64,000 nucleotides of DNA from Gambelia wislizenii (GCA_030847615.1 JAUMIR010000005.1:56819001-56883000), one strand, 5' to 3'; positions 10,413 through 23,594 are shown, numbered from the stretch's first letter. Notes: a model not told the origin generated them from the sequence alone. Numbers and translations are program-made.

Positions 10413-11580
10413 AAGTTTCATAAAACTTCTTCATAAGCTACAGTGTACAACTCATTAATGGTTACTATTACTCTACCCACTACCCACCTACCCCATCTCC
10501 AACCCTTTGAACAGCAGGCCCATGTCTCTACCATGTCATAGTTCCTTCCCTGTATTTTAAAACGTGATTTGCATATGGTATGATTGTGGCATATGTGTCT
10601 TCTGTTTGAGATACAAGAGCCCAAAGCCCAAGCTGTGAAACCATCCATATTGCAAGGGATTCTTTTATCCACTACTCTACCCACATGTTAATCAATAGCC
10701 CACCTTTTTCTATCACAAATTTACAATTTCCTTTCCCCTTGATGCATAACATATCCTTATGGGTTGATCCTTTGCACATAGGAATTGTTGTGCAGTCATC
10801 TGGATATGGTTATGCTGCATCATATATTCTCTTTGAGTATTGTCTTCAAACATTGGTAACAATCATGAAAATGACCCAAAGACTAAGAAGAAGAAAGTAT
10901 CTGATACCATAACTCCTTTTCATCTGCTCTGTGAGGAAGGAGGAAAAATAGCTGCTGACTGTTTAAAGTATTTAATTCTGGTGCAGGCATCAATTCCAGC
11001 ACTTAAATGGTGATACAATAAAACCTAATTGCATATTTATTGCACAGTTATATGCATGAAAATAGGTCCAGTCAGGGTCAGAAAGAGGGCTTCATCCATC
11101 TGTTGATCCAGAGAATGATGCTATTCAATCCTTCGATTAGTAATTGCAAAGATTATTACCTAAACATGGGTATTTCATTATACTCTCTCTATTTACTTCA
11201 GAATAATTTTAATTTTCTGTTCTTGGTGTCCTTCCAAACTTGTTTGCTTATTAGAAGAAATTTATTAAAATGTCTTTATTTAAAGTGTGGTTCAAAGGGA
11301 GAAAAGAGCTAAGATGGATTCCTCTTGTTATGTAATTATTATGAGAACTTTCCAGGAGCAATAAAATGCACTTACACATTGTGCAAATGAACAATTTGTT
11401 GCCCTGATAAATAATGTTGTAGTGTTATATAGGGAATCAAACTATCAGAGCACTTTGTCTGCCTTAGGAAGTAACATGGGTCATGCCTTAAAGTTTTTTT
11501 TTTTTTCCTGCTACATTCTGTTAAGGTGTTGCCACTCCTGCTTGAATATTTGGTGGGGTCTAAATTTCAGTTCAGGATGG
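10413..11580. other. Non-coding DNA, nothing recognised
   Basis: Only short open frames without similarity. Confidence 0.55.
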
Positions 11581-11581
11581 A

Positions 11582-11705
11582 AATAATGCATCTTCAGATA
11601 CTATTGAATTGCATCTCTCAGCATTCCTCATCATTGACTATGCTGGCTAGGGCTTCTGGGACTTGTATCCGAGCAGCATCTGGAAGGCTACATGCTTCCC
11701 ATCGT
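11582..11705. repeat. Self-complementary short repeat (TCCAGATGTTG type)
   Basis: Matches, with decay, a common reptile hairpin element: ATCTTCAGATACTATTGAAT at one end, TATGCTGGCTAGGGCTTCTG in the middle and AGCAGCATCTGGAAGGCTAC at the other end. Confidence 0.6.
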
Positions 11706-11713
11706 GGCATATA

Positions 11714-11935
11714 CAATGGGCCCTTGGTATCTGCTGGGGTCTGGTTCCAGGACCCCCCATGGATACCAAAATCTGTGGATGCTCAAGTCCCATTATATAC
11801 AGTGGTACAGGAAAATGGTGTCCCTTTTATAAAATGGCAAAATGAAGGTTTGCTTTGGGGGAGGAATTGAATATTTTCAAGCCATGGATGCTGGAATCCA
11901 TGGATAAAGAATTTGTGGTTATGGAGGGCCGACTG
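11714..11935. mobile_element. Tigger-like MITE (MER2-type), 222 bp, TA target
   Basis: CAATGGGCCCTTGGTATCTG at the left and GAGGGCCGACTG at the right, flanked by TA at 11712-11713 and 11936-11937. Interior CCAAAATCTGTGGATGCTCA is near-identical to mammalian MER2-type elements. Confidence 0.85.
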
Positions 11936-11939
11936 TAGA

Positions 11940-12705
11940 TTAATATTACTGCAGTGAACACCCCACACTTACCACTTTTGGTGCTCATTGTCCAATATCC
12001 ATGTTGTAATCCATAACTGAGTACTTGTCAAAAGACCAAAACTAATTATATTTGCCATAATATATATATACAGGAGTAGCTGTGCTAGGAATGCACCAAA
12101 ATAAAACAAAATCCAAAATACACATTACAGCATAAAAATGGTGATGCTAGCTTTTGAATCTCATTGGCTTCTTCATTAGACAAAAGTGTTAAAAACCATA
12201 CAAAACAAAAATAGTGATGGTGGTGTATCTTGCTTGAGATGATTGAGGAGGCTTGCTGCAAAGAGAGACCACGAGAGGACTGAGGATAAAGCCAGTAAAA
12301 GAAATGCAATAAATTTTCCTTTTTTGTTAGCAGCAATAAAAGAACTTCCTTTGAGATACAAGGCCATTTCTGTCCTACACTGTGGGGTGGCCTCTGCCTA
12401 AATGTATTTTGCATCTTAACAAAGATAACAATGTGTATGTGTGTCTTTGCATGTTATCAGTACCAAAGTTTATTCATCCTGCCTTTTTATAGAGGAGGCA
12501 TCAAACCAAAAATAGGTTGGTAGAAAAAAACTAAAAACATTTTGTATGTTGTGTAGAAACAAGATGTAATGTAATCATCCTATCCAACATACTGCATTTC
12601 ATGTTTATCACATTTGGTCCCTATATTATCAGCCAGAACTATGAAATATTTAACAGGACCAAAGTTTGCAAAGGGCTGAATGGAAATCTCCCCATAAAAG
12701 ATTCT
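11940..12705. other. Non-coding DNA, nothing recognised
   Basis: Includes a short TA run at 12060-12070; no gene or named repeat seen. Confidence 0.5.
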
Positions 12706-12708
12706 TAG

Positions 12709-12837
12709 GGGTTGTCTAGACAGTGAAAAAACTCCTCACAAAATTCAAGTATAAGATGCCATGGTGATTCACCATTTTTGGAAGAAGGGGGGCAAAAAAT
12801 GCACAAGAAACGCCTTTGTGGCTTTTCCCGAAGTTTT

Positions 12838-12873
<36 letters not shown>

Positions 12874-13338
12874 GAAATGTGCATTACCACCTGTTTTGAC
12901 AACCAATTTGCAGTGCAGCATATTTCAGAAATTGATAGCTAATTGGTTGGACATGTGCTGGGGAGGCAGGCCTGCCGGCAACGTGCCCAGAACCGCCATT
13001 TTTAGGTTTTGCTGTAGCAATCATGTGCATTTTTGCAGCAGTAAGATGACCAAACAGCTTTTTTAAAGAAGAAGGTCTCACTTTCTGCACCTTAGATTTA
13101 ATGTTTTTTTTTTAAAAAAAAAACCAAACTTTACAGTGTTGGCAACTTATTGACAATAATAACACGAGTAATTCACTCATGGCCACCATCTGGATTCACA
13201 GGCATGCCTCCATGTGAACTTCAAACACTGATAAATTTGCATACCAGCACTCTTGCCAAAAAACCACGGAGACAAATGAAATTTTGTGTTAATGCACAGC
13301 AATCCATGTTATATCACCTCATCTAGACAAGCCATTAC
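12709..13338. mobile_element. hAT-like element, GTCTAGACA termini, complete copy
   Basis: Left end GGGGTTGTCTAGACAGTG and right end CTCATCTAGACAAGCC are inverted relative to each other (about 13 of 16 positions). It contains a TA microsatellite at 12840-12870. It shares ATGCAGAAATGTGCATTACC and GGCCACCATCTGGATTCACA with the copies at 4251 and 52082. No transposase frame. Confidence 0.65.
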
Positions 13339-13743
13339 TCTATTATAACAACACCTTTCAAACTGAGTTTGTGGAGGGATGCTATATAAACTCACATCAA
13401 TATCCAGAGCTAACCATACATAGACATGAATAAGATCTTAAAATGTGGGTGCAGGGATATGGCAGCCCACACTATTTGGAAGGGCCCTTCCCATAACTGA
13501 AAAGGATGCCAGCTATGGTGTGCTATACACTGTTTTTAAAGACTCAACCTTTCACCCAGGTGTTCTTGAAGAGACTTTTGCTTCTTAGTTTTGCAATTAG
13601 TTTACAGAGATGATTATTTTAATTGATTAAATTTAATATTTAGATATGTGCATTTTAATGTGTTTTAATTTTTTAAAATAATATTTGTATCTGTTTTACA
13701 CACTTTGAAAATATAATTAGATTGGAGAACTGATTTTGAACTT

Positions 13744-14306
13744 TATCAGACACACAAAATAATGCATCATAATGATGCCACATAACCACAAAAGGGTGCG
13801 CAGATCAGACAACATCACCCTTTCATAGTTAAAATCAGCCCCAAACCCGTACCTTTTTATTGACGGCTGAAGACATCAATTGATCCCCTGGGGTGCTTTA
13901 GTGCCAGCATTGCTGGCATGCAAAACCTCTGGCCATTTAACTCTCATGATTGCAGCAAAAATGGCCTGTCCAGCACCAACACTTCTGGGTGAGATCAGGA
14001 CATCCAGGAAAGTTTCACTCTTTTTATGACTCACCCCAGGTAACTTGGGACTTTTAAAGTGTGTGTGTGCGTGTTTAAAGCTTTTTATGCTTTCTTTTTC
14101 ATTTTCTTTTTAATTTTCCCACACGATGAAGTCTTGTGGGATTTCAAATGAGGAAGTGAACGGGGCTCTGTTCACTTCCTCTTCATTGCCAGGGCTGCCT
14201 TTGCCAGGAAAGGAAGGTAAGTGTGGGGGGGCATTCTTTTTCCGGCATAAAATTCGTTTGTTTTTTTTATGCCAGCAAAAGAATGTTTTAAGGAGCTAGT
14301 CTGATA
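13744..14306. mobile_element. MITE with TATCAGAC termini
   Basis: Left end TTATCAGACACAC and right end AGTCTGATAACG are inverted. The interior includes CTTTTTATTGACGGCTGAAG, related to TTTTTATTGATGGTTTAACC in the shorter copy at 23771. A purine/pyrimidine block and AGGAAGTGAACGG...GTTCACTTCCT (a short hairpin near 14150-14180) lie inside. Confidence 0.55.
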
Positions 14307-14369
14307 ACGTCCATAGACATTCATTGCAGCAGCAGGAGGTGGAAGAGGAGGAGGAGGACAAAAGATATA

Positions 14370-15049
14370 TAGGTATCCCTTATCTGGAATTCCGAAATCT
14401 GAAATGCTCCAAAATCCAAATTTGCAAAGCTAGAGAGAGACAAGTCTGGAGAAAGATATGAGGATCTGTGAAATTGTGGGAATCCACACCTCCTATCATT
14501 TCACAGATCCTCACATTCCTCTCCAGCCAAACAAATGAACAGGAGCATCACAGCCATCACCTTGAAGCAGGTGGTTTGCAGCAGCACCACCACCACTGCT
14601 GCTGTCAAAATTGGCTACAACTCATACTGGGTTCTCATCTGTAGAAGACTTAGGTAGAAAAGGCACTGACAGGGATCTGGGCTCCAGCAGTGGAAGCAGT
14701 GGGGAAAGGAGAAGGGGTTGGGATTTTTAAACATGGGGCTCTCCTCCAGCCCAAGGCTGGAGATGGTCACCAGCAGCAATCGCTGCTGCATCCCGCCTTA
14801 GATGTCACTTCAGCTGGGGGGGTGGCGGTAGAGGAGCAGCAGCCAGCATGCCTGCCACTTATGCAAAGTTTGGCTGTGAACTCGGCCACACTATCTACCT
14901 CCTTCCTTCTCCTCTCCTTTCCCCAGAGCAAGTTGGTGAGGCTTACTGCCAGCTCTGCAGATGCCCTGTGCCATTTTATATACAGGTACCTGTACTGTAT
15001 TCAAAAAACTTCTGGTCCCAAGTATTTCAGATAAGGAATACTCAACCTG
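14370..15049. mobile_element. Tigger-like element, 680 bp, TA target
   Basis: It begins TAGGTATCCCTTATCTGGAA and ends CAGATAAGGAATACTCAACC then TG, flanked by TA (14368-14369, 15050-15051). Both ends closely resemble mammalian Tigger-type termini (CAGGTATCCCTTATC). The interior (14520-14960) is GC-richer than its surroundings and carries GCAGCAGCACCACCACCACT; it has no transposase and is not related to known Tigger cores by eye. Confidence 0.75.
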
Positions 15050-15239
15050 TACTACTAACAGTTATTTACATATCACTTGAAAAAATGTGCAAATATCTTA
15101 CAATCCTTGGGTCATACCCAGTCTGTAAAGAATCTCACTGTGCCATTTTATATATGGGGAACTGAGGCAGAAATTGATGTATTTGTGGGCAAACATTTCT
15201 TATCAGTAAATCATACAGGTTCCATATTCTGCACATATT

Positions 15240-15700
15240 TCTTTTATTTATTTATTTGTTAGGTTAAAACATCTCTATACCATCTTTCATCCTACCAGGA
15301 CTCAGACTGGTGTACAATCAATTATATTAAAAACAAAACAAAACAATAAAGCAATACAAAAGCAGATAAAAAATTTAACAAAAGAATAAAACTGCAAATA
15401 AAATGCTTTAGAAGAAAAAAATGTTCACAGCAAATTAAAACCTCTGGATGAATAAAAACATTTTTGCCTGATGCCAGAAAACATTGCAACATAGGTACCA
15501 CTGAAGACTCTTTAAGGAGGGCATGCCACAGCGGGGGCACAAATGCCTAGAAAACCCATTTCTTTGTTGTTGCCTAATGTAAAGATGACAATCAGAGGAA
15601 GCCCTTCACAGAAAATCTTACAACACGTGTAGGGTAATGTAGGAAATGGGTCTCTTTCAGGTACCTAGGCAGCCAGCAGTTGTAACATATGCCATAATAC
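15240..15700 (-). mobile_element. LINE 3-prime end (L2-like), reversed
   Basis: It starts TTTATTTATTTATTTG then CATCCTACCAGGACTCAGAC and an A-rich block, a layout seen in reptile L2-type 3-prime UTRs. Farther on, GGAGGGCATGCCACAGC and AGGAAGCCCTTCACAG fit the decayed upstream part. Confidence 0.5.
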
Positions 15701-18700
15701 AGATTTAAGATCAACCATATTCAACAACTGCTAGGTATAGGCTGGATTAACAGAACAATGCTGTGAGTTCACAAGCCCTCTATCTGTCAAACCCATAGGT
15801 CAGAGCATCCTCTCAGTCAATATGAGTGGATAAACAGGTTCCTGTATGTAGTGTATAGTCTTTATAGAGGTTACAATAATTCAAAGGTCTATAACTTACT
15901 TTTATTATGCAGACCTCTTCCAAATAAACCTCTATGTGATCATTTAACTCATTATCCCCAAACATGTGGACATTCTGGGTAGGATGATGGGAACTGTGGT
16001 CCAACATATCTGGAGAGCATCAGATTGGTTGATGCTGATTTTATCCATCACTCCATGTGTAGACTTTTATTCTTCATGACATACACCTTTTCTTCAACAG
16101 TGCTACCCAGACATAGCTAATTGGCTTAAAGATTCTCTACATGATGAGGCACTAGCAACACACAGAATGCAACTAGTAATGAAAGTAATGGGGCAAAATA
16201 ATGGCTGCTGAGAGTTCAAAGATGAATTTTAAAATGCATAAACATTCCTAATGAAGTGTTAGGGTAAAAAAAAATGTTCTCTCTTTTAAAAATATTGTTC
16301 TTGCCTTCAGTAATATTATCCATTTTAATAAGTTGATTAATGTTGGATTGCAATATGTCCTATGCACACTATGTCCACGAAAAAGGTAAACATTCTCCTT
16401 ATAGCACCCTTTCCAGGTACTGGTGAGATCATTAAGTTCAGTCACTGCACATATTTATTTATTTACAAAACTAGCATATTTCAATACTGTCAGGTTGACA
16501 CACTTTTTGAAAGCATTCTGGTTTCATTCTGGATTTTGCAAGATTTGTTTGCTTTAAACAATTAAAATAGCTTTTTTTAATTAAAAAAAATACCTCACTC
16601 AACTGCTTGGTGCAGAATTTTCTGACCATATGATACATATAAAATTCTGATATTCTTTCATAATTAGGAAAGCAAACCTTTCCAGTATGTATTTTGGACC
16701 CCATTATAGTCAGACAATAATATGATGACCAAGAGCAGATAGCTTATTTACTGCTAAAATTCTTTTCCATGCCTCATTCTCTTAAGCACTCTCAGGATGA
16801 TGCAAATGCAGTGATTGTGGAATAAAAACAGCCACCATGGAATTACAAAAAACTATTTTTTCATTCCTGATATTGGAGAATTAACTCCATTTTTTCAGCC
16901 CCAACCATAGCAGACCTACTGAAATCAGTATGTTGGTGTTGAAAAACATGTCACACACTCAATATGTTTACTGCCTTAGTTTGGACTCATTCTGACTTTA
17001 ACCCATAGTATTTAAAGTATAAATGAAAGGATGACATATCCCCATTAATATACTTTCAAGAAAATCTCATCTTGACAATTGACCAATTGATATTTTTTAA
17101 AAAAACAAAAACTAAGGAGTATATTTTTATATTAAATAAAACATGGTTTCTGGTGGCATCTAGAATATACATGATTATCTTCACAGTAAAAGATATACAT
17201 TACTTGTTATAAATTGTAAGATACTAACTTATTAAACTATTAAATTCCTCTCCAAATATTTAGTTTCACTTCCTTTTTGAAAAAAGGAAGCTGGAAGAAA
17301 ATTGGTGATTTACTGATCAAAATAAATAAAAACAAATTTGCAAAACTGGCTATTTACCCATGAGAACTTTCTGTACCTTTGTCAAACTTTATGTCCTCCA
17401 GATATGTGGATAATGCTGAGGGATGGTGGGAGGTGTAATCCAAAACGTCTGGACAGCACCAGGTTGGACAATGCTGTTGTAATGGACTATAACAACTCCA
17501 GAAAGTACGGTTGCCAAAGTACACATTTACATGCCTCTCTTCATGAAAAAGCACTGTTCAGTTGCCCAAACTAAAACTTACTTAGAGAGTAGTGCCATAA
17601 GTAATGTCACATGCTCTTCTCCTTTTAAATACATTAAGGAGAAAGGTAAAAATGATCACTTAATCTTGTATCAACTTGGTTCATAAAAAGCAAACTCTCA
17701 AACTATAGATAACTGAGGCTACGGCATATATCAATACAGTCAAAGCCATAACTCAGAGACTAGAGCATGATTCTAGTAGTTCTCATCTGCAACACTAAAA
17801 TGTATCACTTGGTCAATCCAAACCAGACTACAAACACTTAAAAATTATATTTGAATAAAAATTAAAGTAATTTATATATGTTTATATTAAAACAGTGCAG
17901 CATGTCCTTTCCTTTTCTCCTTCTTGGTGTTAGAACATTGGATTTGATATAGTCATACTTAGAAATCAACACCTTTCAGAAATCTCTTACTCCATTGGGT
18001 CACTAAGGCTGGTGTCACCTTTCCTTCCGAAGGTGTCAACTGGTGTTGTTTGGCCTCTCCACACACCCCTAATGCCACCACAGCTCTTACTCACAATGTT
18101 GCACATATTTCTAGTAAAAGATATTGATTAACTGTGATTTTTTATTATTTTCTTATAGACCATTGCAACTTCATTTTAAATGGGACTTGTAGTCATTACT
18201 AATTTTTATGTTGGTTTTGGTGGTTTCAGTCTGGATCTAATCTACTGTTTTCCATTAAAAAACAGTCTGTATGTTTAAACATTCTCTCTCTGCAAATATT
18301 TCCAGACACAGTTCAGCTACAAAGTCATGAGGATGCTTATTGCTTGTAGGTATGTTATGGATGCAGATCTGTGGAAATTAATACGGGTTAGAATTTGAAT
18401 TAATTTCATGGAGTGAAATAATCAAGGTTCAATTTCTGTGCAATTCCAATTGAAATTAAAAGGTAGACAAACAAAGCTTGATGACTTGTAGTCAAGGGGC
18501 ACATATCTTGACATACACTTATTTCTATACCTAGTTTTTAATTTAAGAAAAACCTGTAGAGCTAATACTGATAAGCCAGACCATATCTTCCAAAAATATC
18601 TAATGAATATGTTTTAGGCTGAGAGTTTAAACTCTAGAAACTAGTGCAATCTGAATAAGTTCCCATTAAATCAGTGGGATTTACTTGAAATTACATGTCC

Positions 18701-20099
18701 CTTGAATCAAAATGTAAACTGGCCTGTAGCTTATTTAAACTACTCAAGACTGCCTAAGACCAAGGAGCAGTCCTATATACTGACCTAGGAGCATATCTCA
18801 TTGACCTCAGTGAGATTTACATAGGTGTACACTACAAAAGCCCATTAATCATACATATCTAATTATTAAAGCCATTGCCTTGCATTTACAGCAACACACT
18901 TAGAATTATGTGGCCTTGATTAGTGTCTTTATTTTGCAATATTTTGTGATTCCCTGTATAGTGCAGCCCTCCAGATGTGCCTTGACTGTAACCCATCAGC
19001 CCTAGCCAGCTGATCCAATTGTGAATAATGCTGAAAGCTGCAATCTAAGAACATCTGAAAGGCCACGTTTTGCTCACTTTTTGCAAAAAGTTAGTTTGGA
19101 GGGAATTTGCAACAACTTTATTTATGCCTGTTATCATTTTACCAATTCTCATACTATTACACCTGAGAAAGACAAGCATAATCTATTGAGTTCCTTACTG
19201 TCAGTGACACATAATGTTACATGGCTGAATCAGCAATAGTAGAAGTAGTGACAGCAGCAGGTTGTTCTAGCTGTGCTCAGGGCCAACACTGTACACAGTG
19301 CATAAGGCAGTTGAGAATCGATAGGTATAGTAGGTGATAAATGAAGATGGATAGAACTTTGCAGCACTAGTTCCTCCCATCCTTATTCATCTAAGCATTT
19401 CTAGCAGAGTGGGCTCTAAGGTCTTGTTGATACAAACTGTAGATGCCTTTTGCTGTAGTTCTGCATGAGAGTATTTAATTAAGTCTGCATTCATATATAT
19501 AGCCTTTAACAAGATGAGATGGGCAACAGAACTGTGGGTCTGCCAAACCTGTTGTAAAGTAGGGATGATTTAAAGAGGAGGGATGGCAGAGGGAGAAGGG
19601 TATTGACTGTCTGACAAGACTTCCCCCCACTCAAATCTCTCCTGGCCAGATTACTGAGACCAAAAGTAAGTTCTGCTGAAAGAAAAGGAAGATGGAGGGG
19701 GAAAGGGTAGTTGCAAAAACTTTTTCTACATGTTGTGCCTCCACATAAATAAACTTTTATCCCCTGTGTGGCAGTTATGTTATGGCTGTGGCACAATCCC
19801 TGTTCTAAAATATGAGTTGTGTTGCCATCACACCCAGTTTGAGACCTTTGAATTCATCTCTCTGGTACACTGCCCAACACTAACCAGTTATTTTACATGA
19901 AGCATTGTTTACTCTCTGGGCTTTGTACAGCTATAGATTTCTTTCCAACCTGCTGTCCTAGTTTTATCACATAGTGGGTACCTCATAAATATAGCTTTAT
20001 ATTATTATCATTATTGTAAATATTCATGCAATGGACTTATTAATTAGAATAATAAATCTACCATGTGCTTTTCTAAAAGTCATACTATTACTTTACAAA
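15701..20099. other. Intergenic or distal 3-prime UTR DNA with small hairpin repeats
   Basis: No gene. Decayed copies of the TCCAGATGTTG-type hairpin element lie at about 15955-16030, 17395-17475 and 18963-19068. A hairpin repeat with 'CATTGACCTCAGTGAGATTT' lies at about 18765-18835. The rest is AT-rich and unrecognised. Confidence 0.5.
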
Positions 20100-23000
20100 T
20101 TTATTCACAGTGTACAGAATGTAAAACTGGCACAATTAATGAAGGAGGGCAATTTCTCTAAGGACCCAGAGCCAGAGAGGGGGCCACTAATCCTACTAAA
20201 AAGTGATGTCTAAAACATTTTTAAAATGTTATGCTTCCAACTTCAAAATAACCACCTCCAAAAGGCAAAAGGATCAACCAAAAATCTTAAGAATACAAGA
20301 AAAAGAAACCCACACCTTGCTGCTGACCTAAGAAACACCAGTTGAGATCATCATTTCCTGTTTCATGCTAATACTTTGGTAAAAGTTATTCAGGAGGAAA
20401 GGTTTGTTTTCCCAAAACTAAAGTAAAAGAAACACATTAAATAGGGAAAAGGACACTGGACATATTCCGACATCACTATAAGGCTGAATTCTTGAGAATT
20501 CTTGTGCATGCTGCCTAATCATTCCTGCTGTATGCAGAACCAGCTAAATTAACCAAAGAGATTCCATCCATAGATTGCTATCACAACATCTGGAGTAGAC
20601 ATAAGCTCATGAAATAATGTGTGGCTTTGTTGTTGGCTTATTTCTCTGGCTTGACAGGGGAGAAGTAAAACAAGAATGCTCGATTTAGCAAACTACAAAT
20701 GGGATCTTTATGGTTGGTTCAGCTTCTGCATGCAGCAGGAGTGATCGAGCAGTATGTAGCAACACACTGCTTGTAAACAATAAACCAGAGTTCTACAGAA
20801 ACTTGGCTTAGCGTGACATGCAAATCCAGCCAAGGAAACTCCAAGAAAACTGGAAGGACCAACTTTTTTTTTTCATTTACAGACGTATCTCAAAACTGTG
20901 CTGGTTTGAGAAGGAGCTTAAGAAAGAATATCCTTTCCACACCTATGCGTTCCAGTTATGTAAATATGGTCCATATTAGGAATGATGATGGCACAAAATT
21001 ATGACTTGACAAGATACAAAGGTAAGTGTTAGGATCAGCAACTTTGCTAGGATCAGCAAGTGAAAGTAGCCTATTACTCTTAGCTTACCTTTTTTTGTCA
21101 TGAGGTAGCTACTGGAATAGCAAGCTTTACCATCTAACAGAACATAATTAGAAATGATCTCTGCTTCACACAAACTGCAAACAACTTGCTACATGCAAAA
21201 TAGCTATTCACTTTATAGTATTTTTATGTTTAATATGTAAAAGGAAATAGTTTATGATAAAGGACAAATATGCCTTCCCCTCCCTCTTTAGTTGATAGAC
21301 TTGAAACAGTGCTTACAGCAAGGCATGAGAGAGGACCCAAAGCTATAAGCACAGAAGCTTGTGCTCACCTAATGGATTTTTCCCTTTGCTTGTCCTCTTT
21401 CTCCTTTCTTCTTCTTTCATAGGTTCAAATCCTATGAGTTTCTACATTTTGGTTAAATATGAAGTATTAGACATAAGTTTTGTACATTACAGGAATATAA
21501 ATCTTAGCGTTGTGCTAGAGTCATGAAGTGTGCTGGTGACATGAACTATTTCAGAATGTTGTGCTCATACAGCCAGAATCTGTCAAAGGTAACTACCATA
21601 ATCAAATCTGGTACAACTGGAAGATCATGGAGGATAAACCTGGTCTTAAAATAGGTATGTGACCTGCAAGTTTCAGAGGTACTGTGTATCCTCTTTATAC
21701 CAATTGCTGAGGAATATTGCACTCGTTCTACATGTGGTCTTTCCCAAATCACATGACTGGTCACTTTGCAAAGAGAACATTATACTGGACAGGCCATTAA
21801 TCTGATCCAGCATAGCTCATCTTATGTTTGTACAACTGCTGTTTTGAAGCAACACAGACCATGTTGTCAGGCTAGTAGTATGAAGTAGGGCACAATAGGG
21901 CTGGGCAAAATTTTAAAAATTGTTTTCAGTCATCCAAAATGGTATCACCAATAATTCAAGATGTTTCCAGAGGAATTGCTCATACAAGTAAAAAAAAATT
22001 TTTTTAAAAAATTGTGCAGCTATTCTGTTTTGCTTTTTTTTTTTTTTTCCCCTCCTTGGAGATTTTTGTGGAAAGAAAAAATGCAGAAGTCATGTGAAAA
22101 CATGACAAGGTTACATGTAAGGACATGGTAAATTATTAGATTTGACAGTCTCAATAAAGGTAGACTTTTTAATATCTTCTGAGACTCATTGCATGAAGAA
22201 ACATAACTCACATAATTCACCAAACTGCAAAGCTTACAGAACATTTCAGAGAAATAAAGTGTGCACAAAACAATGCACATATTTTAAAATGTTAATTGTA
22301 TTCCTAAGAAGGAATACTTTTTAAAAACATGTACAAACATACTTTTGGCAGTGGGAGAAAATGCATACGTCAGATAAAATGTGCAAAATAAAGAAAAAAT
22401 GCAAGGTCTCATGAGGATGCAAAAATGAAGGTCAAATTTGGAAGACTGCAACTGGAGTGTGGAGTAGGGAGGCAGTTACAAGTGGAAGATGATGTCTGCC
22501 TCCCCACTCCACCCCCAAGTAAACTATATGAATGAAGCAGGGTGAGATCAAAGCATCATATGGAAGCCCCCACAGTTGCATCAACACAATCTAGTACACC
22601 TGACACAGTGTGTAATGTATCCATATCCATGTTGATTACAACCAAGATAGTATAATGGAGTAAAACTACTTAAGTTATTTCATAAAGGATGTTGCTACAG
22701 TTATGTTGCACTGGTCACAAAGAGAGTGCCTCTCTGTGCATCTATTGCTGTGTTCACCCAATATCAGTACAGTATGTCCATTCATACCTCCAACAACTGG
22801 GAAGGCAAATGAATTGTACACATTTTTGTATGCCATAGTGTTCTCAGTGAAACAGAAAGAGGTGATAGTGAGAAGGGAAGGAGTAATTTTGTTCTGAATT
22901 GTAACCCTGCCCTCCTTCAGGCCCAATACTCAAATACATCACCCACAGTATTTCTCACTATCTTGAACATTTTTAAAACAAATGTTCTTTTACAGTACAA

Positions 23001-23337
23001 TAAAGATCATCAGCATGAGAAACTGGATCTCTTGTATGACATAATATTGTAAATATCACATTGACTCTCACCTCATAAAAGGAGAAGGTTCACTTTGTTC
23101 CACAAAGGTTTTATAGCTTCTCCTTTCAAGACCATTACCTATATCTGTACTATCAGATGACCACATATAAAAACTTTGACACCATAAAACAGTTCCATCT
23201 ATAGTTCTTATCAGGTATCCATTTAAAACTGATGCTCATTTCCCCCCAAGTTTTTCAGGAAAGTTGAGACAACATTTTCCTCAGGGGATGAAGAAACTGG
23301 GTGTTTGCTCAACATTGCTTCTTCCAATGACAGAATA
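20100..23337 (-). other. SLC7A11: Probable SLC7A11 3-prime UTR, end unresolved
   Basis: Sequence downstream of the TGA stop has no further coding similarity. Human SLC7A11 has a multi-kilobase 3-prime UTR, so a long one is expected. Reading the minus strand, an ATTAAA variant lies at 22168-22173 and the first canonical AATAAA I noticed is at 20100-20105; others occur farther on (for example 19118-19123). No downstream U/GU-rich element was used to choose among them, so the stated end is only the first canonical candidate. The stretch is largely free of recognisable transposons, unlike its surroundings, which fits transcribed UTR but does not prove it. Confidence 0.35.
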
Positions 23338-23405
23338 TCATGATCTTGGATCCTCCTCTGTTGGAACAACTTCCAAGATTATTTGCAAAGCTGAGGTTGT
23401 GCTGT
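23338..23405 (-). CDS. SLC7A11: SLC7A11 terminal coding exon (C-terminal tail and stop)
   Basis: This short exon, too small to show as an open frame, was found by looking for the conserved end of xCT. After an acceptor CTTCCCAG (AG at 23406-23407) it supplies AC to complete a GAC Asp codon (human Glu482). It then encodes STTSA, LQIILEVVP, TEEDPRS and a TGA stop at 23338-23340. LQIILEVVP is identical to human residues 488-496 and occurs in the correct phase and orientation, 5.9 kb beyond the previous exon. The flanking tail differs: human KITRT is replaced by STTSA, and the human end EEDKL by TEEDPRS, making the protein two residues longer. The 3-prime UTR continues to lower coordinates. Confidence is high because the nine-residue match, phase and splice acceptor all agree. 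Confidence 0.92.
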
Positions 23406-23504
23406 CTGGGAAGGGCAAAAATGAAGACAAGTTTTTCAAAATGTGTATTAAAAGTCATTAATAAATTTAAAAACAGTAAATTGGCTTTCTTTAATTGGTT
23501 AATA

Positions 23505-23594
23505 GTTCAATCCTATACATGTCTACTCAAAAGTCAGTCCCACTGAGTTCAATAGGGTTTAATTCCAGATAAGTGACACAGGGTTATAGCCTAA
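23505..23594. repeat. Self-complementary repeat (ACTGAGTTCAATAGG core)
   Basis: It reads CAATCCTATACATGTCTACT, CAGTCCCACTGAGTTCAATA, then CAGATAAGTGACACAGGGTTATAG. The ends are roughly complementary. It matches a short palindromic element common in sauropsid genomes; other remnants lie near 18790, 31760 and 63215. Confidence 0.65.

Noticed and set aside
21546..21764. Minus-strand frame with LPVVPDLI considered as the last xCT exon
   Set aside because: Only a vague resemblance; the exact LQIILEVVP in correct phase at 23338-23405 is far better.
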